From contig CAZNLJ010000007.1 in assembly GCA_964573725.1 (NCBI GenBank), positions 90,307-154,306 on the forward strand: a DNA stretch of 64,000 bases. Reading direction: 5' to 3'. Each line of letters starts with the position of its first letter. The first letter of the stretch is position 1. The notes under the pieces are model-generated. The model worked only from the letters and a program-made list of their open reading frames with translations, was not told the origin of the DNA and did not search any database. This stretch comes from UBA6168 sp964573725 (GTDB taxonomy: Bacteria > Bacteroidota > Bacteroidia > Chitinophagales > Saprospiraceae). This document shows, piece after piece, positions 1-9,080 of the stretch. A program made the translations under genes and the position numbers.

Positions 1-83
1 TCCGCCTGCACATGTGCCGGTTGCTGGGCGGGTGCGAGGAACGGCAACAGGAAAGGCAACAAGAGGCCCGGCCATCTTTTCAT
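1..83 (-). CDS. Start of an exported protein, cut by the window edge
   Basis: Only the first 27 codons are present; the gene continues beyond base 1. The ATG is the complement of 81-83. The translation begins Met-Lys-Arg-Trp, then a Leu/Pro/Phe-rich hydrophobic stretch, then APAQQ, which is the layout of a Sec signal peptide with likely cleavage after the APA. It lies 57 bases behind the pntB stop on the same strand, so it may be the last gene of the pnt transcript. Function cannot be inferred from what is visible. Confidence 0.55.
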   Translation of the reverse strand, partial: MKRWPGLLLPFLLPFLAPAQQPAHVQA

Positions 84-140
84 GGGCAAGGGGTGATGGC
101 CGGGGAGGCCGAGCCGCTCCGGCAGGTGAAGGAATGGGGA

Positions 141-1532
141 CTACAGGTTCTTCAGTTCCGCGACCAGTTTTTGGATGGTATCCTTGGCATCGCCGAACAA
201 CATCTTGGTCCGTTCGTGGAAAAAGAGCGGATTTTCGATACCGGCATACCCGGGGCGCATGCTCCGTTTGAGGACGATGACGTGGCGGGCTTCCCAGACG
301 CGGATGACCGGCATGCCGTAGATCGGACTGCCCGGATCGGTTTCCGCGGCCGGGTTGACCACGTCGTTGGCGCCGACGATGATGCAGACATCGGTATTGG
401 GGAGCAGGGGGTTGGCGTCGTCCATTTCCACCAGCTTCGGGTAAGGGACGTCCGCTTCGGCCAGCAGCACGTTCATATGGCCGGGCATCCGGCCCGCCAC
501 CGGGTGGATGGCATAATAGACCTCCACGCCGCTGTCGGAGAGTTTTTTCTCGAATTCATGGCAGACGTGCTGGGCTTGTGCGACGGCGAGGCCATACCCC
601 GGCACGATGCAGACCCGGCTGGCATAAGCACAGAGGATGGCTGAATCGTTGAGGGTGATTTCCCGCGCCACCTGGTCGCCTGCGGCTTGGGTGCTACCGC
701 CGCTGCCGCCGCCGAAGCCGCCGATAAGGACGTTCATCAAGGACCGGTTCATGGCGTTGCACATCAGGAGGGTGAGGATAAGCCCCGATGCACCGACGAG
801 GATACCCCCGATCAGCATGACATTGTTGTCGTAGAGGAGTCCGCCGATGGCACCGGCGATTCCGGAGAGCGAGTTCAGCAGGGCGATGACCACGGGCATA
901 TCCGCGCCGCCGATCGGCATGACGAAGAGCAGGCCGTAAGCGAGGGAAATTCCCAGCAAGGCCCAATTGCCCGCATCGCCCAGGCCGAGGTTGGCCACCC
1001 CGTAGCCGGTCAATGCCAGCATGACGACCAGGAAAAGCAGGTTCAGCCAGGAAAGGAAGCGACCGCCGAGGTCCTTGATCTTGTCGTCCAGCTTGCCGTA
1101 TGCCACCATGGAACCGGAAAAGGTGACGGCACCGACGACGATGCCGAGGTATGCGACCAGCAGGAAACCGGCATCCGGGTCCGGGTTGCCGAACAGTTCG
1201 ATCGAAGCGATCAGCGCGGAGGTGGCCCCGCCGGTACCGTTGAAGAAGGAGACCATCTGGGGCATGGCGGTCATCTGGACCCGGGTGGCCATGAGGTAGC
1301 CGCCTACCGCCCCGGCTGCCAGGGCGCCGGCGATCCAGGCGTAGTTGCCGATGGCGCCGCCGTCCGCATCGCGGTGGAAGAGGAGGGTGCCCAGGATGGC
1401 GACCCCCATGCCGGCGGCAGCGATGGAATTCCCTTTTCGGGCGGTATCCGGCGAGCTCAGCATGCGCAGCCCGATGATGAAGGTGACACAACTGACGATG
1501 TAGGAAAATTCCAGGAGAAAATCGGCCATCAT
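141..1532 (-). CDS. pntB: NAD(P) transhydrogenase subunit beta
   Basis: 463 residues, the usual length for PntB. This is the inner-membrane subunit of the proton-translocating transhydrogenase, which reduces NADP+ with NADH using the proton gradient. The N-terminal 270 or so residues are a run of hydrophobic helices (dII membrane domain). The C-terminal 180 residues are the NADP(H)-binding dIII Rossmann domain, seen in GYGLAVAQAQ, AGRMPGHMNVLLAEA, GANDVVNPAA and the KRSMRPGYAG loop. It follows pntAB by 60 bases and is third in the three-gene order pntAA-pntAB-pntB. Expected to supply NADPH for biosynthesis. The assignment is secure. Confidence 0.97.
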   Translation of the reverse strand: MMADFLLEFSYIVSCVTFIIGLRMLSSPDTARKGNSIAAAGMGVAILGTLLFHRDADGGAIGNYAWIAGALAAGAVGGYLMATRVQMTAMPQMVSFFNGTGGATSALIASIELFGNPDPDAGFLLVAYLGIVVGAVTFSGSMVAYGKLDDKIKDLGGRFLSWLNLLFLVVMLALTGYGVANLGLGDAGNWALLGISLAYGLLFVMPIGGADMPVVIALLNSLSGIAGAIGGLLYDNNVMLIGGILVGASGLILTLLMCNAMNRSLMNVLIGGFGGGSGGSTQAAGDQVAREITLNDSAILCAYASRVCIVPGYGLAVAQAQHVCHEFEKKLSDSGVEVYYAIHPVAGRMPGHMNVLLAEADVPYPKLVEMDDANPLLPNTDVCIIVGANDVVNPAAETDPGSPIYGMPVIRVWEARHVIVLKRSMRPGYAGIENPLFFHERTKMLFGDAKDTIQKLVAELKNL

Positions 1533-1592
1533 GATATTAGCTTGTTGCGAAGAGTGACGGTTGAAGGATCGGACAGCCGGAGGGCCGGCCTA

Positions 1593-1901
1593 TTATTTCT
1601 TTTTCCTGAACATGGCAAGCATCCGGCCGGTGACGACGAATCCACCCACCACGTTCAGCATGCCGAGGAACACGGCGAGAAAACCGAGCACCAAGGTGGG
1701 CAGGTCGTCGGAGTCCGCATGCCCGAGGATGATGAGCGAGCCCATGATGACGACGCCGGAAACGGCGTTGGACCCGGACATGAGGGGTGTATGGAGCAGG
1801 GCCGGTACATTCTTGATGACTTCCGTGCCGAGAAAGACCGCCAGGATGATGATGAAGATGGCATCCTGGTTTTCCAAAAAGAAATTAGCTACAGCTTCCA
1901 T
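1593..1901 (-). CDS. pntAB: NAD(P) transhydrogenase subunit alpha, membrane part
   Basis: 102 residues. It corresponds to the C-terminal membrane segment of E. coli PntA, encoded here as a separate gene as in Rhodospirillum rubrum. Three hydrophobic helices are visible (about residues 13-33, 43-60 and 68-92), with the conserved stretch HTPLMSGSNAVSGVV in the first connecting loop and a basic FRKKK C-terminus. Together with PntB it forms the proton channel (dII). It lies 47 bases after pntAA and 60 before pntB, so all three are surely cotranscribed. Confidence 0.95.
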   Translation of the reverse strand: MEAVANFFLENQDAIFIIILAVFLGTEVIKNVPALLHTPLMSGSNAVSGVVIMGSLIILGHADSDDLPTLVLGFLAVFLGMLNVVGGFVVTGRMLAMFRKKK

Positions 1902-1948
1902 GGTGAGGAGATTGAGTGCCGAAACGGCTTTTTTTTGTAAGCGGGAGT

Positions 1949-3079
1949 TCAGGAGCCGGCCAGGGATTGGCGCAGTCTTTCCGATACGATCTTTTTTTCG
2001 GAGGTGACGCAGGAGGCCAGGACGATATCATCCTCGAAGTTGACCTTGAAAGTCCCTTTTTGGAAAAAAAGTTTCAGGAAATTGAGGATATTCTTGCCGA
2101 ACATCCCGCTGGCGTCCCGGGGCAGGGTGGAGGGCAGGTTGGAGGCACCGATGACGGAGACCCCGTGGTGGACGACGGTTTCCCCGTCGCGGGTCAATTC
2201 GCAGTTGCCTCCGGAGGCCGCGGCGAGGTCCACGATGACGGAGCCGGCCTTCATCTTTTCGACGGAATCGGTCCGGATGATGCGGGGAGCCTTACGGCCG
2301 GGGATTTGGGCGGTACAGACGATGACATCCGCCTGTTGGGCGTGCCGGTCGACGGCTTCCGCCTGGCGGCGCTTGTAATCTTCGGTCTGTTCGACGGCAT
2401 AACCACCGGCGGCGGCGTTTTCCTGGGCGCCTTCCACCTCCACGAACTTGGCGCCGAGGCTGAGGACTTCCTCGCGGGCGGCACTCCGGACATCGAACGC
2501 TTCCACCACGGCGCCCAGGCGTTTTGCGGTGGCGATGGCCTGCAAGCCGGCGACACCGGCACCGATGACAAGCACCTTCGCCGGCTTGATGGTACCGGCG
2601 GCGGTCATGAACATGGGAAAAAAGCCGGGCAGGTGGCCGGCTGCCGTCAGGATGGCCTTGTATCCGGCGACGGTGGCCATGGAGGAGAGGACGTCCATGG
2701 CTTGGGCGCGGGTCGAGCGGGGGAGGAGGTCCAGGCTGAATGCCATCCCGTCGGAGGCCAACAGGGGATTGACCACGGCGGCCTGCCCCAGGGGATTGAA
2801 CTGACCGATAAGCAGCTGGTCGGCCTGCAACGCTTCCGCTTCCGATGCGGGCAGCGGATGGATACAGGTCAGGATGGAGGCCCCGTCCAGGACAGCCTGG
2901 CGGGAAACGACCTTGGCCCCTTGCGACAGGTAGGTGCCGTCCGCGAAGGTGGCGGCCTCCCCGGCACCTGTTTCCACCAGGATGTCGGTGATGCCGAGCT
3001 GCCGGAGCGCCGGCAGGTTGTCCGGGGTGACGGAAACCCTCCGTTCCGGAGCCGGCTCCTGAAGTATTCCGAGAATCAT
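1949..3079 (-). CDS. pntAA: NAD(P) transhydrogenase subunit alpha, NAD-binding part
   Basis: 376 residues. Soluble dI domain of the transhydrogenase, related to alanine dehydrogenase; it binds NAD(H) and passes hydride to dIII of PntB. Visible features are the N-terminal catalytic-domain start with EPAPERRVSVTP, the Rossmann fingerprint VIGAGVAGLQAI at about residues 171-182, and the family segment FDVRSAAREEVLSLGAKFVEV. It stops before any membrane helix, confirming the split PntA arrangement. First gene of the operon; a close match to the Bacteroidota promoter lies 43-73 bases upstream. Confidence 0.96.
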   Translation of the reverse strand: MILGILQEPAPERRVSVTPDNLPALRQLGITDILVETGAGEAATFADGTYLSQGAKVVSRQAVLDGASILTCIHPLPASEAEALQADQLLIGQFNPLGQAAVVNPLLASDGMAFSLDLLPRSTRAQAMDVLSSMATVAGYKAILTAAGHLPGFFPMFMTAAGTIKPAKVLVIGAGVAGLQAIATAKRLGAVVEAFDVRSAAREEVLSLGAKFVEVEGAQENAAAGGYAVEQTEDYKRRQAEAVDRHAQQADVIVCTAQIPGRKAPRIIRTDSVEKMKAGSVIVDLAAASGGNCELTRDGETVVHHGVSVIGASNLPSTLPRDASGMFGKNILNFLKLFFQKGTFKVNFEDDIVLASCVTSEKKIVSERLRQSLAGS

Positions 3080-3121
3080 GCGAAGCGGTTTTCAGCGTCG
3101 GTGATGTCCGATCGATACCTG

Positions 3122-3152
3122 CAAAAGTAGTTTTTGCAACATACTAAACAAA
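3122..3152 (-). promoter_or_regulatory. Bacteroidota-type promoter of the pnt operon
   Basis: On the minus strand the -33 element TTTG (complement of 3149-3152) and the -7 element TACTTTTG (complement of 3122-3129) are 19 bases apart. This fits the TTTG-N19-TAnnTTTG consensus of the primary sigma factor in this phylum exactly. The pntAA start lies 43 bases downstream. Confidence 0.7.
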
Positions 3153-3268
3153 ACAGCGGCCGATAAGAATTATTTTTTCCGGTGTGCGGTTCGTCCGGTA
3201 TCCGGGGGCATCCTTCAAAAAAGGCGATGGCCGGACGGCCGTAACAGGTCCATTTCAAATATTGCCCT

Positions 3269-3276
3269 TAATTTTG
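3269..3276 (+). promoter_or_regulatory. Probable -7 element for the ABC-F gene
   Basis: TAATTTTG matches the TAnnTTTG -7 box and lies 60 bases before the ABC-F start. No clear TTTG is seen at the expected -33 distance, so only the -7 half is supported. Confidence 0.4.
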
Positions 3277-3336
3277 CCCCTTTTCTACGGTACAGACCTC
3301 GGGGGGTCTGCGTACAAAGCAACCTAAACAATTGAT

Positions 3337-5250
3337 ATGCTGACAGTTTCCAATATATATGTTCAATACGGGGACCGGATATTGCTGGACCGGATCAACT
3401 TCGTGGTCGGCGAGCGCGACCGGATCGGGCTGGTCGGGCGCAACGGAGCGGGTAAATCGACCCTGTTGAAAATCATTGCGGCCTACCAGCGACCCGACGA
3501 GGGCCAGATCGCCCGGCCCGGCAGCAGCACCCTCGGTTTCCTGCATCAGGAAATGAGCCTGCCGAAAGGGAAGACGGTGTTGGAAGAGACATTGACCGCA
3601 TTCGACGAGGCCCGCCGCGTGGAATCCCGGCTGGCGGAGATCCACGCGGAGCTGGCCCACCGGACGGACTACGAAACCGATGCATACATGGACTTGCTCA
3701 ATGAGATGTCCGACCTAGACCATCGGTTCCAGCTCATCGGGGGGGGGAATATGGAGGCCGATGCACAGAAGATCCTCAAGGGCCTAGGCTTCAAGCAATC
3801 GGATTTCCACCGATTGACGGACGAATTCAGCGGCGGCTGGCAAATGCGGATCGAATTGGCGAAAATGTTGCTCCAGCGGCCGGACTACCTGCTGCTGGAC
3901 GAACCGACCAACCACCTCGATATCGAAAGTATCCTTTGGCTCGAGGAATTCCTGCAGACCTATGAGGGGGCGGTCATTGTGATCTCCCACGACAAGACCT
4001 TCCTGGACAACGTGACCCGCCGGACCGTGGAGATCGAATTGGGCAAGCTCTACGACTACAAGGCCAACTATTCCCGGTATGTGGAGATGCGCGACGAACG
4101 CCGCGAAAAAATGGCGGCGGCCATGAACAACCAGCAGAAGCAGATCGCCCAGATGGAGCGGACCATCAGCAGGTTCATGGCCAAGGCGACCAAGACCACC
4201 CTCGCGCAGTCCATGCAGAAGAAACTGGACAAGATCGACCGGATCGAAATCGAGGACCAGGATACCGCCGTCATGAATATCCGTTTCCCGGAACCGCCCC
4301 GTTCCGGACAGGTTGTCGTCAGCGCCCAAGGGCTGACCAAGCGATACGGACCGCTCAGCGTCCTGGAATCCGTCGATTTTCAGGTGGAACGCGGCCAACG
4401 GATCGCATTCGTCGGCCAGAACGGCCAAGGCAAGACCACCCTGGCCAAAATGCTGGTCAACGAGCTGGCTCCGACCGCCGGCACCTTGCAGCCCGGGCAC
4501 AACGTCTTCATCGGTTATTATGCCCAGAACCAGGCGGAAGCCCTCCATCCCAAACTTACCTTGCTGGAGACCATGGAGTTGCATTCGCCGCCCGAGATGC
4601 GGACAAAGCTCCGGGCCATTCTCGGTGCTTTCCTGTTCAGCGGGGAAGACCAGGACAAGAAGGTCTCGGTGTTGTCGGGCGGTGAGCGGGCCCGCCTGGC
4701 CATGGCCTGCCTGCTGCTCAAACCCATCAACCTCCTGGTGTTGGACGAACCGACCAACCACCTGGATATGCTCTCGAAGGAAGTGCTCAAGGCCTCCCTG
4801 CTGGATTACACCGGCACCCTGATCGTTGTCTCCCACGACCGGGATTTTCTTGCCGGACTAACGGATACCACCCTGGAGTTCCGGGACAGGAAACTACATA
4901 CCTACCTGGGCGATGTGAATTACTTCCTGAGCAAAAGGAAACTGGACGATATGCGTCAGGTGGAGATCGGCGGCACCGCAGCGGGTGCGGACAATCCGTC
5001 CGGACCGGTGGCGGCACGGGAAATCGGTCACGAGGAGCGCCGGCAAATGCAAAGGCAGTTGGGCCAGGCGGAAAAACGGGTCGCCCAGCTGGAGAAGCGC
5101 TTGGCGGACCTCGAAGGCCATATGGCGGCCGCAGACTTTTTTCAGCAGAAGGACCATGTCCGTAAGATGGCCGATTACGAACAGGCGAAACAGGACCTCG
5201 AATCGGCCATGCAGGAGTGGCTGACGTTGCAGGAGACCCTGGGGGGCTGA
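3337..5250 (+). CDS. ABC-F family ATP-binding protein
   Basis: 637 residues with two ABC ATPase domains and no membrane segment, as in the ABC-F family that acts on ribosomes (translation factors or ribosome protection). Domain 1 has Walker A GRNGAGKST at residues 34-42, a variant signature EFSGGW and Walker B LLLDEPTNHLD. Domain 2 has GQNGQGKTT, VLSGGERARL and LVLDEPTNHLD. Between them is a charged helical linker rich in Lys and Gln (about 240-320) that matches the P-site tRNA interaction region. The last 90 residues form a coiled coil (QAEKRVAQLEKRLADLEG). Length and tail resemble the Uup/YdiF group. It is divergent from pnt. Confidence 0.92.
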   Translation: MLTVSNIYVQYGDRILLDRINFVVGERDRIGLVGRNGAGKSTLLKIIAAYQRPDEGQIARPGSSTLGFLHQEMSLPKGKTVLEETLTAFDEARRVESRLAEIHAELAHRTDYETDAYMDLLNEMSDLDHRFQLIGGGNMEADAQKILKGLGFKQSDFHRLTDEFSGGWQMRIELAKMLLQRPDYLLLDEPTNHLDIESILWLEEFLQTYEGAVIVISHDKTFLDNVTRRTVEIELGKLYDYKANYSRYVEMRDERREKMAAAMNNQQKQIAQMERTISRFMAKATKTTLAQSMQKKLDKIDRIEIEDQDTAVMNIRFPEPPRSGQVVVSAQGLTKRYGPLSVLESVDFQVERGQRIAFVGQNGQGKTTLAKMLVNELAPTAGTLQPGHNVFIGYYAQNQAEALHPKLTLLETMELHSPPEMRTKLRAILGAFLFSGEDQDKKVSVLSGGERARLAMACLLLKPINLLVLDEPTNHLDMLSKEVLKASLLDYTGTLIVVSHDRDFLAGLTDTTLEFRDRKLHTYLGDVNYFLSKRKLDDMRQVEIGGTAAGADNPSGPVAAREIGHEERRQMQRQLGQAEKRVAQLEKRLADLEGHMAAADFFQQKDHVRKMADYEQAKQDLESAMQEWLTLQETLGG

Positions 5251-5455
5251 GGACCCGGGGTGTCGGCCCGCCCGGCGGATTCCGAGGATTCACGCGGGAT
5301 TCCGCGGCATCGGCCTCCGATTGGATCGGGTTTTTCCACGCCACCCAAGTCCTGGCGACCGGCGTTCCCTGCCGATTTGCCAGGGGCTCTGCCATGTCCT
5401 TGTCCGACCGCCATTCGGTTGTCTTGGGGACACCGCCGGTCCGGTATCGCCAATG

Positions 5456-6316
5456 TCAAGCCGGAATATCCGGATACCTTTCCCGGACCACGTATCTACC
5501 GTCCGCATTCATACCGATGGTGATGCAGGCATGCAAGGGGTCATGTTCCAGGAGCAGAAACCAATTTCCCGCCGCGGCGGCGGCGAGCAGTTCCCGTTTT
5601 TCCACCAAAGTCTGCAAAGGCCGGATATCATAGGCCATGACCCAAGGCATGGGCACATGGAAGGAAGATGGCAACAGGTCCGCGCAGTGGACGAAATAGC
5701 CCGTTTCCGTCCGGATATGCAACAACATCATCGACTGGGTATGCCCATGCGCGAATTGGATTTCGATACCGGGCAACCAGGGCGTCCGGCCTTCTCCCTC
5801 CGCAATCCATCGAACCAGGTCCCAATCCGCCAGCGCGGTGAAATTTTCCCGCAGGAAAGAGGCGGCTTCCTTTTCATTGGGTTGTAAGGCGGTTTCCCAA
5901 TGGCGCCGGGTGGACCAATAGGTCGCATTCGGGAAAGCGGGCTGCAGGTCGCCGGACGGTGTCCGCAGGATGGCACCGCCGCAGTGGTCGAAATGCAGAT
6001 GGGTCAGGAGAACGTCCGTAATATCGGCCGGCTGCAAGCCTTTCCCCGCCAGCCCGTCGGCGAGTGTCCGCGCGGTGTCCGGTTCGAAATAGGAACGCCA
6101 TTTCTCATCCTGTTTGGAGCCTATGCCGCAATCCACCAATATCCGACGGTCCCCGGCCTCCACCAGGAGGCAACGGAGCGCCAAGGTGCAAAGGTTGTTC
6201 TCATCGGGCGGGTTGTGGCGAGCCCAGAGGCGCCGGGGAACGATACCGAACATGGCGCCGCCGTCGAGCTTGAAGGTTCCGGCGGACAGGAAAGAGAGTC
6301 GGATGGGTTCTTTCAT
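5456..6316 (-). CDS. Metallo-beta-lactamase fold hydrolase
   Basis: 286 residues. The zinc-binding signature THLHFDHCGG is near residue 105, preceded by ILVDCGIG, the usual strand leading into the active site. Later metal ligands fit FAHGHTQSMM and the C-terminal LLLEHDP. This is the layout of the broad glyoxalase II / lactonase / PNKD-like group. No signal peptide is present, so it is cytoplasmic. It is a single gene, convergent with the ABC-F gene and divergent from the cryptochrome. The fold is certain; the substrate is not. Confidence 0.85.
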   Translation of the reverse strand: MKEPIRLSFLSAGTFKLDGGAMFGIVPRRLWARHNPPDENNLCTLALRCLLVEAGDRRILVDCGIGSKQDEKWRSYFEPDTARTLADGLAGKGLQPADITDVLLTHLHFDHCGGAILRTPSGDLQPAFPNATYWSTRRHWETALQPNEKEAASFLRENFTALADWDLVRWIAEGEGRTPWLPGIEIQFAHGHTQSMMLLHIRTETGYFVHCADLLPSSFHVPMPWVMAYDIRPLQTLVEKRELLAAAAAGNWFLLLEHDPLHACITIGMNADGRYVVRERYPDIPA

Positions 6317-6531
6317 CGGGGAATCTTGTGAAAATGACTTGAAAAAATGAGCAGGTAAAAGTAAGCCAAACAGCGGAATTTGTGCCGTACGAACGACGGA
6401 ATCAGGTGGGAAGGCTTATTTCGGGCCGCTGCGGAAAACAGGAATCTTATTCTCTTGTTGTATTGGCAGACCAGCAAACCGACCGGAAAAGGAAGGCCCA
6501 CCTCCTTGGTCCGGTACCAACCACAGCGGAC

Positions 6532-7860
6532 ATGCAAATCACCAAGAAAGGCATCGTATGGTTCCGGCAGGACCTCCGGTTACACGACAATGAGGCGCTG
6601 ACCAATGCCTTGTGCAATTGTGACGAGATCATTCCCGTGTATGTGTTCGACCCGCGGACATTTTCCGGGCGGTTGGGGCTGACCGGCCTGCCCAAGACCG
6701 GCGGATTCCGCCGGAAGTTCATCGTGGAGAGCGTCATGGACCTCCGGAAATCGCTGCGACGTCTGGGCAGCGACCTGGTCATCCTGTATGGGAAACCGGA
6801 GGAGGAGTTGTTCCGGTTGGCCCTGGACAACCGTTGCAGTTGGGTCTTCTGCAACCGGGAGCGGACGGCGGAAGAGGTAAAGGTTCAGGATGCGCTGGAG
6901 AAAAAGCTATGGGCGGTCGGGCAGGAGGTCTGGTACACCCGGGGGAAACTGCTTTATTACACGGCCGACCTCCCGTTTCCGATTACCCAGACGCCGGAGG
7001 TGTTCACCCAGTTCAGGAAGGAAGTGGAACGGGCGGTCCCCGTTCGGGACCCATTGCCTGTGCCGGCCAGCTTGCCGGCCTTCGATCGGTCGATCGAGAC
7101 CGGGGAAGTGCCGGCGGAATTTTTGCAGGACCTGCCGGCCGACCTGCGGCCGAGCGGCACCTACACCTTCCTGGGCGGAGAAACGGCGGCGTTGGCGCGG
7201 TTGCGCTACTACCTGTGGGAGACCGACCTCGCGCAAACTTATTTCGAGACCCGGAACCAATTGCTGGGCAGCAATTTCTCCACCCGGTTTTCCCCGTGGC
7301 TGGCCCAGGGTTGCCTTTCCCCAAAGTTGATTTACCACGAGCTCAAGCGGTACGAGGCGGAACGGGGGGAAAACAAATCCACCTACTGGATTTATTTCGA
7401 GCTGGTCTGGCGGGATTTCTTCCGGCTGATGGCCAAGAAACACGGTTCGGCCATTTTTCAAAAAGGAGGGATGCGCGGCAAGGTGGACCGACGTTGGACC
7501 GATGACCGCGAAAAGTTCCGCACTTGGGTGGACGGGGAGACGGGAGAAGCTTTCATCGATGCCAACATGAAGGAAATCGCCGCCACCGGGTTCATGTCCA
7601 ACCGGGGGCGCCAGAACGTCGCGAGTTACCTGGTCCACGACCTCAAGGTCAACTGGCAAATGGGGGCCGAATATTTTGAAAGCCTGCTGATCGATTACGA
7701 CGTGGCCAGCAACTGGGGCAACTGGAATTATGTGGCGGGTGTCGGCAACGACCCCCGGGAGGACCGGTATTTCAATCCGAAGACCCAGGCCGGCCGCTAT
7801 GACCCCAAAGGAGAATACGTGCGCCATTGGTTGGCGGGACAGCATTCCGTTCCGGCGTGA
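6532..7860 (+). CDS. DASH-family cryptochrome / deoxyribodipyrimidine photolyase
   Basis: 442 residues from the ATG at 6532; the open frame extends 50 codons further upstream but those codons do not look like protein. The N-terminal antenna-binding alpha/beta domain begins with IVWFRQDLRLHDNEAL. The C-terminal FAD domain carries the DASH hallmark stretch GFMSNRGRQNVASYL followed by WGNWNYVAGVGNDPREDRYF. Known DASH proteins bind FAD and a folate antenna and repair cyclobutane dimers, mainly in single-stranded DNA, with blue light. Stands alone, divergent from the MBL hydrolase. The DASH subtype is assigned from the motif and length. Confidence 0.93.
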   Translation: MQITKKGIVWFRQDLRLHDNEALTNALCNCDEIIPVYVFDPRTFSGRLGLTGLPKTGGFRRKFIVESVMDLRKSLRRLGSDLVILYGKPEEELFRLALDNRCSWVFCNRERTAEEVKVQDALEKKLWAVGQEVWYTRGKLLYYTADLPFPITQTPEVFTQFRKEVERAVPVRDPLPVPASLPAFDRSIETGEVPAEFLQDLPADLRPSGTYTFLGGETAALARLRYYLWETDLAQTYFETRNQLLGSNFSTRFSPWLAQGCLSPKLIYHELKRYEAERGENKSTYWIYFELVWRDFFRLMAKKHGSAIFQKGGMRGKVDRRWTDDREKFRTWVDGETGEAFIDANMKEIAATGFMSNRGRQNVASYLVHDLKVNWQMGAEYFESLLIDYDVASNWGNWNYVAGVGNDPREDRYFNPKTQAGRYDPKGEYVRHWLAGQHSVPA

Positions 7861-7875
7861 CCGGGCGCGGAAGGG

Positions 7876-8793
7876 TCAGTTCTCGTGGAAGTGGGGTGCC
7901 GGCGGGACCGAACCGGCGAGCTGCCGCAGCACGAAGGCCGGGTCTTCCGGACGAAACCCCAGCGAGGCGAGCTTGCCGGTATCCAGCCGGAGGTCCGGTG
8001 GACGGAATGCCGGCATGGTGACCTCCGCCTGCGATTTCGAAAGGACGACGGCATTCGGAAACTGGAAATGTTTCTTGGCCAACACGGCGAATTCATGCCG
8101 GGACATCGGAACATCCCCGCCCAGGTGAAAGGTGCCCGATGCATCCTGTTCCAACAACCGAAGCAGTCCCCGGGCCGCACAATCCGCCGATACGAAGCTG
8201 CGGACCTCATCCCGGAAGGCGGTGACCGGAAGGAAGGACAGCCAGGCCGACACCCATTGGTCCAGGAAACAAGCCGCGCTTCCCCCCGGATCGATGCCAT
8301 ACCCGAACAAGACCGCCAGTCGGACAATGATGCTGTCCGGATGAATGGCCGACACCAATTTTTCCGCCGCCAGTTTTTGCCGCCCGTATTCGTTACCCGG
8401 AATCGGCTCGTCGGATTCCCGGTAAGGTGCCCCCCTTCCGTCGAATACCTGTTCGCTGGAAGTGAAGATAAATCTAATGTGCCTGTCGGCACACATTTCC
8501 GCCAGGTCCGCCGTCGCCGCGACATTCAACCGGGCGGTTTCCTCCGGATTTTCCTCGCAGTGATTGGTTCCGGCGTGTGCGGCGAGATGGAGCACCGCCG
8601 TGGGCTTCCATGACTTCAGCGTCCGCCAGGTTTGGTCCTTGGCCGTGAGGTCCAGGGGCACCTGCGTCAAATCAGGACCGGCGGCGGCGGAACGCCGGAT
8701 GTAGGTGCCTACCATCCGCCAGCCTCTCGCACCCTGCTTGCAGAAGTGCCGGCCGAGGAAGCCGGATGCACCTGTTACCATCAATACCTTCAT
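7876..8793 (-). CDS. RmlD-like NAD(P)-dependent sugar reductase / epimerase
   Basis: 305 residues from the ATG complementary to 8791-8793, which puts the Rossmann motif GASGFLG at residues 8-14, as is normal in this family; 28 further upstream codons are open but improbable. Extended SDR of the RmlD (dTDP-4-dehydrorhamnose reductase) group: HLAAHAGTNHCEENPEE, TSSEQVFDG and the catalytic pair in YGRQK are all visible. No other rhamnose-pathway genes are nearby, so the sugar substrate is unknown. It converges with the cryptochrome, 15 bases away. Confidence 0.85.
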   Translation of the reverse strand: MKVLMVTGASGFLGRHFCKQGARGWRMVGTYIRRSAAAGPDLTQVPLDLTAKDQTWRTLKSWKPTAVLHLAAHAGTNHCEENPEETARLNVAATADLAEMCADRHIRFIFTSSEQVFDGRGAPYRESDEPIPGNEYGRQKLAAEKLVSAIHPDSIIVRLAVLFGYGIDPGGSAACFLDQWVSAWLSFLPVTAFRDEVRSFVSADCAARGLLRLLEQDASGTFHLGGDVPMSRHEFAVLAKKHFQFPNAVVLSKSQAEVTMPAFRPPDLRLDTGKLASLGFRPEDPAFVLRQLAGSVPPAPHFHEN

Positions 8794-8925
8794 GTGGTCA
8801 AGATTGTGGAATGTCAATCCCTGGTTGCGCCGGCTGCGGAGCCGGGGAATCGGTGACAGGGAAGCTGTATCGGACAATACTACGGGATTCCGGATACAGG
8901 AATCGTAAAATTAACGTCAAATGAT

Positions 8926-8933
8926 TACTTTCG
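8926..8933 (+). promoter_or_regulatory. Possible -7 element (TAnnTTCG variant) for rnd
   Basis: TACTTTCG differs from the TAnnTTTG box at one position and lies 148 bases before the RNase D start. The same TAnnTTCG form occurs before the genes at 12507 and 26673. No -33 element is seen. Confidence 0.25.
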
Positions 8934-9080
8934 CACACCACGGGGTCAATGTCGGCGGGAAAAGCCATCCTACGCGTGCATCGGAGGGGCAGCGGTCGCT
9001 TCCGTTTCCCGAGGCCTCCCCGGAAGCCTGGCGCGCAAGGGGGCACAGCCCGGCCGGACAAGGCGGGACGGATAACCACG

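Noticed and set aside
687..1940. Long plus-strand open frame (417 codons) opposite pntB and pntAB
   Set aside because: Low-complexity His/Gln/Gly/Asp-rich translation antisense to certain genes; a typical high-GC shadow.
3076..3258. 60-codon minus frame before pntAA
   Set aside because: Covers the pnt promoter; no protein character.
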